Shown here: in pieces, positions 54,109 through 58,586 of the stretch
How the letters are laid out: each line of letters opens with the position of its first letter
How positions within the stretch are numbered: position 1 is the first letter of the stretch
Assembly: GCA_944389525.1 (NCBI GenBank)
Contig: CALXMR010000013.1
Location: 1-58,586, forward strand
Direction: 5' to 3'
Source of the DNA: an uncultured Alphaproteobacteria bacterium
GTDB lineage: Bacteria > Pseudomonadota > Alphaproteobacteria > Rs-D84
DNA length: 58,586 nt
Program-made: the position numbers and the translations under genes
Notes under the pieces: model-generated
Told to the model about the DNA's origin: nothing
Database searches by the model: none
The model's input: only the letters and a program-made list of their open reading frames with translations

Positions 54109-54285
54109 CTATACCTTGTTCTCTTCAATCCAATCTTTAATATCTTGCAATCGGTATCTGACAACTCTACCCAATTTTATAAAGTGCGGCCCCTTACCTT
54201 GAAGCCGATATTTTATGAGTGTATATTTTGCAATTCCTAATAATTCGGAAAGCTCTTTTGTTGTTAATAATTTTTCCTCTACCAT
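54109..54285 (-). CDS. Excisionase-like AlpA-family protein
   Basis: The 58-aa protein is MVEEKLLTTKELSELLGIA..., continuing YTLIKYRLQGKGPHFIKLGR, VVRYRLQDIKDWIEE. This is a complete winged-helix HTH_17 (TTKELSELLGI, KLGRVVRYR, DIKDWI). AAAGGAC precedes ATG 54285. It stands 68 bp upstream of int on the same strand, as expected for xis. Beyond it, 54286-54597 contains no gene. Confidence 0.85.
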   Translation of the reverse strand: MVEEKLLTTKELSELLGIAKYTLIKYRLQGKGPHFIKLGRVVRYRLQDIKDWIEENKV

Positions 54286-54597
54286 AAAATGTCCTTTTGG
54301 CTATACGTTCAAAACATACCTTTAAGACATCTTTTTGGCTATTCAGAAATATCTAGTTTTATCCAATTTTATCAAACAAGATTTCTTAATTCATAATTTT
54401 AAAATTCCTGTATATATACGTAGTATATATACTAAAAAACTTGTTTCTTTGGATTTGAGTTGCTTTTGATTGCTTTAAAAACTTTGAACAAAAACACACA
54501 GAAACACATAGAAATAGTACACAGCCGATGTTATCACAAATAAAAACTCCAAGTTTTCTGCGGGATTCAGCCATTTTTGGAACAACGGTACAATTCC

Positions 54598-54645
54598 CTG
54601 TTAATCCGTATGTCACTGGTTCGAGTCCAGTTGCCCGAGCCAAGA
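54598..54645 (+). repeat. attR, right copy of the 48-bp attachment core
   Basis: Identical to 16843-16890. Only the 3' part of the tRNA is present, so this copy is not a functional tRNA. An extra GAACAACGG at 54580-54588 also matches the tRNA just before the core. Confidence 0.93.
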
Positions 54646-56088
54646 TAGACAACCCTTTGTTTCAAGTATTTGAGCAAAGGGCTTTTTTATTGTTATTACT
54701 ACATTTTTTTCATCAACTAAACAGTTCGAGGTCAACAGTTTTATTATTTGCCGTTTTTGAGAAAACCTCGAACTTTTTATTAAAAAATAGCAGGAATCTG
54801 CGATTTTTACTATCCGAGCCAAATTATCATAAAATGTGCTGATGCTGTTGTCCAAATTCAACCGCCGGCTGCTGATGGTGGTCAGTTCATTGTCCAATTC
54901 AGCCGTTATCCGTTTGTATTCATCTTCTTCTATTCCGCGGGACAGATACAGATCCAATAATCTGTTTTTCTTGTCCGTTATTTTTAATTCCATTTCATTT
55001 AATTCCAGCAATATTTTATCCCGATTTAATAATTCCATCCGTTTTTTATCGTTAATTAATCTGATTACATCCGGCAGTTCATCACCCAAGTGTAAAGATT
55101 TGAATATGTCATATAAAATATCCATCACCAATCGGACAGAGATATTATGATGAACACAGGGTTTATTGGTTGGTGGCTGTAAAAACGGGTATTTGCCCTT
55201 GGATAAATATGGGCTGAACAAATTGCCACAATGAGCACAACGAACTATGCCAGATAACAAGAATTTCTTTTTGGCCTTGGCCTGGGTTTGGCCGTGCCGT
55301 TTTATGCTGATTTTATTACAGCGATTAAATAAATCTTTGGTTATTAATGGTTCGTATATGTGTGGATACAGTTTTCCTTTGACCCGCATATATCCATAAT
55401 AAAATGGATTGTGTAAAATGTTGTGTATTTGACTGCGGGATAAATAATTTCCATTTTTGTATTTTAATCCAATTGACTTGGCATATTCAACCATATCGCG
55501 AATGGATATTACATCTGATGCATATTGTTGGAACAGCTGGCGAACTTTATAACCCCGTTCAGGATCTATGATGACTGTTTTTACACCACCTATGGTTGCA
55601 TTCAAATACCCAACAGGTGCCGCCGCCAATATTGTCCCATCTTTCAGTTTCTTTTCAAATGACCGCTTTACATTATCTGATATGCAATTGGTATAATTTT
55701 CAGCCATCATTACGAATATTTGATATGCCATAATCTGGGAATTGTTGGCATTGGAATCCAGAATTTGATTCTCGCTGATGAAGTGCAATACCAATTTATC
55801 TGACTTTCGTAAATTTTCCAATATAGGAACTTCGCGGAAAGACCGCTGTAATCTATCAACTTTATCACAAACCAAAGCAACTTTGTGGGGTTGCTTTTTA
55901 ATGAATGCAATCAGTTTTTGAAATTCTGGCCTTTCACCGCGGGTGGAACTTTCCACGATGGTAAATTCCTGAATTATATCTAATCCGCGGCGATTACAAT
56001 AATCGTATAACCGGTTCAGCTGGGCGGATAAACTATGCCCTTCTTCTTGCTCTTTTGTTGAAACTCTGGCTAAAACAACCGCCTGCAT
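54613..56088 (-). CDS. Large serine recombinase
   Basis: The 491-aa site-specific recombinase shows VLARVSTKEQEEGHSLSAQ with catalytic Ser near residue 10 and DKVDRLQRSFRE near 73. A recombinase domain (about 160-260), a zinc-ribbon-like CAHCG plus KPCVHH, and a long coiled coil (about 355-425) follow. The C-terminal part from RFSQKRQIIKLLTSN on lies inside the 132-bp inverted repeat. The last residues GQLDSNQ are read from antisense tRNA sequence of attR, so the natural end may differ. It probably integrates, excises or inverts DNA; the inverted repeat makes inversion the most interesting option. Confidence 0.85.
   Translation of the reverse strand: MQAVVLARVSTKEQEEGHSLSAQLNRLYDYCNRRGLDIIQEFTIVESSTRGERPEFQKLIAFIKKQPHKVALVCDKVDRLQRSFREVPILENLRKSDKLVLHFISENQILDSNANNSQIMAYQIFVMMAENYTNCISDNVKRSFEKKLKDGTILAAAPVGYLNATIGGVKTVIIDPERGYKVRQLFQQYASDVISIRDMVEYAKSIGLKYKNGNYLSRSQIHNILHNPFYYGYMRVKGKLYPHIYEPLITKDLFNRCNKISIKRHGQTQAKAKKKFLLSGIVRCAHCGNLFSPYLSKGKYPFLQPPTNKPCVHHNISVRLVMDILYDIFKSLHLGDELPDVIRLINDKKRMELLNRDKILLELNEMELKITDKKNRLLDLYLSRGIEEDEYKRITAELDNELTTISSRRLNLDNSISTFYDNLARIVKIADSCYFLIKSSRFSQKRQIIKLLTSNCLVDEKNVVITIKKPFAQILETKGCLSWLGQLDSNQ
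54636..54767. repeat. Left arm of a perfect 132-bp inverted repeat
   Basis: Identical to the reverse complement of 58409-58540. It starts at CGAGCCAAGATAG, inside the att core, and ends at GAGAAAACC. The arm codes for the recombinase C-terminus. The enclosed unit is 3.6 kb. Confidence 0.93.
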
Positions 56089-56602
56089 TTATTCTCTCGC
56101 TGTTACAGCGGTAACATGCGATCTATTTTTTTAAAAATCAACGAAAAATATCAGGATCGCATCGCCCGCAAAAGTGGCCGCGGGCGGGGCCGCCCATAAC
56201 CGATTCGGATCGATTCGGTCCATTTTCGCGATGAAAATTAAGCGAAAATAGTGTGCGAAGAATGCCGCCCAAAAAGTGCCGAAAAAATTTTTCCCAGTTT
56301 TCTGCACCTTTGCGAACTTTGTCAAATTTTTTCTAAATTTTTTTCTTGCAATCTGAGTAAACCCACTTCATGCTTTAGTCCGCAATTCCTGTTAAATAGA
56401 ATTGTAAAAAAAAACTGGGCAGAGAACCGCCCAGAATTTTGGAGGTATATAAAAACTTTATATAGCCCCCCATCACCATAGGGTACTATATAATTGTTTT
56501 TTTATCTTGTAAAGACATATTTTATTTATGCCATACAACCCCCAGAATTCTGCGGTTTTTTCTCCCAACACAAATAACTATTAAATAAACAAGGAGAAAA
56601 AA
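56089..56602. promoter_or_regulatory. Divergent intergenic region of the second element
   Basis: 514 bp without a convincing gene. It holds a GC-rich hairpin near 56168-56185 (GGGCGG/GCCGCCC), the direct repeat GATTCGG (56202, 56212) and ATTTTCGC/GCGAAAAT (56222-56249). The stem-terminator at 56405-56434 and an A+T-rich stretch before 56603 complete it. It probably carries both divergent promoters and recombinase binding sites; no clear -35/-10 pair can be fixed. Confidence 0.45.
56405..56434 (-). terminator. Strong minus-strand terminator upstream of the recombinase
   Basis: CTGGGC-GGTTCTCT-GCCCAG is followed by nine T on the minus strand. It stands 317 bp before the recombinase start. It would stop leftward transcripts entering from 56435 on, either as leader attenuation or as the end of a small RNA. 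Confidence 0.75.
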
Positions 56603-58357
56603 ATGGCAAAAAAATATTATTTAGCCATATGCGAACCCATTAATCGCGGTGAATTTTTAGAAAAACTGTATGAAGTAATCATCGCGGTTGGAAAACACGA
56701 CATAAACCGTATAAATGGTATTCCTGATCGCAAGGACAATTCATATAAATCGTATATATTAAATATGTTTTTTGAAAAATATATTTTCGGAACGGTCTAT
56801 GTGATGACCGAAGCAAAAGCTAGCGATCCCATAGATAAAAAACATTATAGAATTAAAAACTCTTCTCACACGAAATCAAACGGTATAGAATACATCTATC
56901 TGTTAAGAGAGGAAACGGATTTATATACAGTGGCGAAATTTAAGGACTATCAAAACAGAATCGTGTCTTATCGAAATCTCGCACCCTGCCTTCAAGGTAC
57001 AGTTGTAATCGAAGGAATAAATCTACGAGAGGAATACTTCTCTAGAGAAATAAACGACATAACTGATTTCCCTAATTATTCAGAAGATTACTACAAGGAT
57101 TTAAAAAACATAGATAAGCAGTTTTGGGATGAAATAAACAATCGTGTATTAGAAGCTAAAGGTGCCTTAACCGAATATGCCAATCTTGCTGCACGGGAGA
57201 AATTCAAATCTGATAGGCAAAATGATAAATTGAAATTTGCTAAATCGCTATATATCTATTGTCAGGTTTTAAGATACATAGAAGATGTACCTAAAATAGC
57301 CAACAGATTTATTGAAATGGGTAAATACATTGATGGCGACCCTGTTAAAAGTATGATTATGTGCTATTTCAACACTGATCAAGCAACCGGCAGAAATGGA
57401 AAAACTTATAGAATGTTTGGGGAAGAGTCTTATATGCAAGCAAATGGATTTAAAACTTCCAATGCTGGTTTAGCACACGACAGAATAGCAGATATAAATG
57501 TATTCAAAAATCATTTCTTTTATAAAGATGAATACTCTTTTAGAGATACTGATGCCGAGTTCTTGAAAACTATTAATAAGAATTCCAATCTAAGAATATC
57601 TGCGGATATGTTGTATCGCGGTGAAAGTACGGTAAAAAATGATGCTATATTTTATCTGGCGGCACATAATGGAAAAATTAACTCTAAGTTGGAAAGCAAC
57701 GAACGGTGTTTAACTTCCATCCGGTTTTCTGATGCCAAATATGAAGAAAATATATGCAACTTGACATACATATATGATGATATTCAATCCCTGTCACCCT
57801 TGCCAGAAAATCTGCAAAATACTCATACAGCAGAACATATAGCTGATTTATATCTTGATATAAAAACAACAACTATGACAGAGTTGTTTGACGGCTTGTT
57901 AAAATATAGCAGAGGTATAACAATACCAAAAGAATTATTAGCACAGCGGTTAGACACATCAAAAAACAGCCTAAATTTGTCGCCAGAATTAATTGCTATT
58001 CTGCGAGATTATATATGGACTGATGGTGCCGAAGTGGAAATGTCTTTTGTTCGTATTTACACAAAATTAGCAAAGCTTCAATATTACAATAACGAATTGG
58101 CCAAACAAGAAGTTAAGAAATTATATAATTTTCTGAACACCAATTATTCCAACTATATTGGTAATAAAGGAGCAAGTAATTGGGATAATAAAATAATTAC
58201 AATTAATAATGGATTATTAAACATTATTGAAACGGCTGTTGGAAATGCCGTAGTTGATACTGATTACAATCTAATAAACCAACAGACATTGTGGTTATAT
58301 ATTCTAAAGATGCTTGACATTGAGCCTAATGCCCCTGTACAGGATCCAGTTAGATAA
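56603..58357 (+). CDS. 584-aa protein of unknown function in the inverted-repeat module
   Basis: A long, soluble protein with no signal peptide or membrane helix. It starts AKKYYLAICEPINRGEFLEKL after AAGGAGA. It contains FNTDQATGRNGKTYRMFGEE near 252 and a middle part ITKNSNLRISADMLYRGES-like, then a helical C-terminal half ending EPNAPVQDPVR. I recognise no domain. It is divergent from the serine recombinase and is its only partner between the repeats, so it is cargo of that element. It could be a defence, regulatory or DNA-handling protein; none of these is shown by sequence. Confidence 0.7.
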   Translation: MAKKYYLAICEPINRGEFLEKLYEVIIAVGKHDINRINGIPDRKDNSYKSYILNMFFEKYIFGTVYVMTEAKASDPIDKKHYRIKNSSHTKSNGIEYIYLLREETDLYTVAKFKDYQNRIVSYRNLAPCLQGTVVIEGINLREEYFSREINDITDFPNYSEDYYKDLKNIDKQFWDEINNRVLEAKGALTEYANLAAREKFKSDRQNDKLKFAKSLYIYCQVLRYIEDVPKIANRFIEMGKYIDGDPVKSMIMCYFNTDQATGRNGKTYRMFGEESYMQANGFKTSNAGLAHDRIADINVFKNHFFYKDEYSFRDTDAEFLKTINKNSNLRISADMLYRGESTVKNDAIFYLAAHNGKINSKLESNERCLTSIRFSDAKYEENICNLTYIYDDIQSLSPLPENLQNTHTAEHIADLYLDIKTTTMTELFDGLLKYSRGITIPKELLAQRLDTSKNSLNLSPELIAILRDYIWTDGAEVEMSFVRIYTKLAKLQYYNNELAKQEVKKLYNFLNTNYSNYIGNKGASNWDNKIITINNGLLNIIETAVGNAVVDTDYNLINQQTLWLYILKMLDIEPNAPVQDPVR

Positions 58358-58389
58358 GCAACTGTTAAAAAAACAACCAAGGCGAATGA

Positions 58390-58586
58390 TGTATTCGTTA
58401 TTCGCTTTGGTTTTCTCAAAAACGGCAAATAATAAAACTGTTGACCTCGAACTGTTTAGTTGATGAAAAAAATGTAGTAATAACAATAAAAAAGCCCTTT
58501 GCTCAAATACTTGAAACAAAGGGTTGTCTATCTTGGCTCGCAATTATAGACAGACTTCGAACAGAAACATATGAAGATGTAATAAA
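58390..58586 (+). CDS. Partial reading frame: second copy of the recombinase C-terminus
   Basis: From 58390 the plus strand is open to the window end. Within the right repeat it encodes FSQKRQIIKLLTSNCLVDEK through ETKGCLSWL exactly as the recombinase does. After the repeat it goes on with AIIDRLRTETYEDVI. It has no start codon or upstream domain, so it is a displaced 3' end or an alternative tail used after inversion. Confidence 0.6.
58409..58540. repeat. Right arm of the perfect 132-bp inverted repeat
   Basis: Reverse complement of 54636-54767 without a mismatch. The match ends at GCTCG (58540); the next base differs from the left flank. Confidence 0.93.

Larger units (their letters stand above)
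16843..54645. mobile_element. Complete contractile-tailed prophage (lambda-like head, P2-like tail) in tRNA-Asn
   Basis: A 48-bp perfect direct repeat bounds the element: 16843-16890 within the tRNA and 54598-54645. Integrase and excisionase lie just inside the right end. Between them are terminase, portal, protease/scaffold, capsid, full contractile tail, lysis genes and left-end cargo. The sequence is visibly AT-richer than the flanking core genes. No essential structural gene appears broken, so it may be inducible. No CI-type repressor and no classical replication initiator is recognisable. Confidence 0.93.

Noticed and set aside
54598..54645. Second tRNA-Asn gene at attR
   Set aside because: Only the 3' part from the anticodon stem is present; acceptor 5' strand and D-arm are missing.
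54386..54652. Minus-strand frame with ATGLEPVTYGLTG near attR
   Set aside because: Antisense of the tRNA fragment and flanking AT-rich DNA; typical false gene.

Overview
The window reads as a chromosome segment of an alphaproteobacterium carrying a resident prophage. The evidence is the lepB-rnc gene pair, the fabI, ligA, rph and comM sequences, and two opacity-type outer-membrane proteins. Exact placement is uncertain; a host-associated or uncultured gut-type lineage is my guess from overall style, not a demonstrated result. The first 16.8 kb is ordinary core chromosome: secG, rnc, lepB, comM, an outer-membrane barrel, an ABC exporter, a class A penicillin-binding protein, a second barrel, a small HTH gene, rph, a YbhN-like membrane protein, an RNase E/G, ligA, another small HTH gene, fabI and tRNA-Asn(GTT). 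Within it, 9034-9250 holds an unannotated unit: a sigma70-type promoter set inside a 10-bp-arm palindrome, followed by a strongly self-complementary RNA of about 170 nt.

From 16843 to 54645 lies an apparently complete, AT-richer prophage of about 37.8 kb in the 3' end of tRNA-Asn, bounded by a 48-bp direct repeat (attL/attR). Almost all genes run on the minus strand. From right to left: excisionase and tyrosine integrase; an early block of mostly unknown genes; a ParB-methyltransferase fusion; a lambda-like packaging and head block (small and large terminase, gpW, portal, S49 protease with a nested scaffold) with a Mu gpT-like capsid; a P2-like contractile tail (V, W, J, I, H, FI, FII, E/E', tape measure, U, X, D); then holin, endolysin and overlapping spanins. 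It is a mosaic myovirus.

The segment between the lysis cassette and attL, where lysogenic-conversion cargo is usual, carries a Slam-type surface-lipoprotein export module. It has one Slam-like outer-membrane protein and two lipoproteins sharing a C-terminal barrel-like domain, one with RGD-bearing tandem repeats. Beside them are a glycine-rich fibre-like protein, a small secreted membrane protein, a secreted nuclease with an uncharacterised N-terminal domain, and an EcoRI-type adenine methyltransferase. The phage encodes three different DNA methyltransferases and no recognisable restriction enzyme. A cluster of five octamers at exact 12-bp spacing occurs twice: inside a putative replication gene (49178-49233) and beside attL (17032-17087). 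This resembles an iteron system.

Right of attR is a second element: a large serine recombinase and a divergent 584-aa protein of unknown function, enclosed by a perfect 132-bp inverted repeat (54636-54767 and 58409-58540). The repeat encodes the recombinase C-terminus, and the distal copy stays open in the same frame to the window edge. Inversion would therefore keep the recombinase open and exchange its last residues. Either this is a self-encoded invertible module or an assembly or amplification chimera; reads across both junctions would decide.
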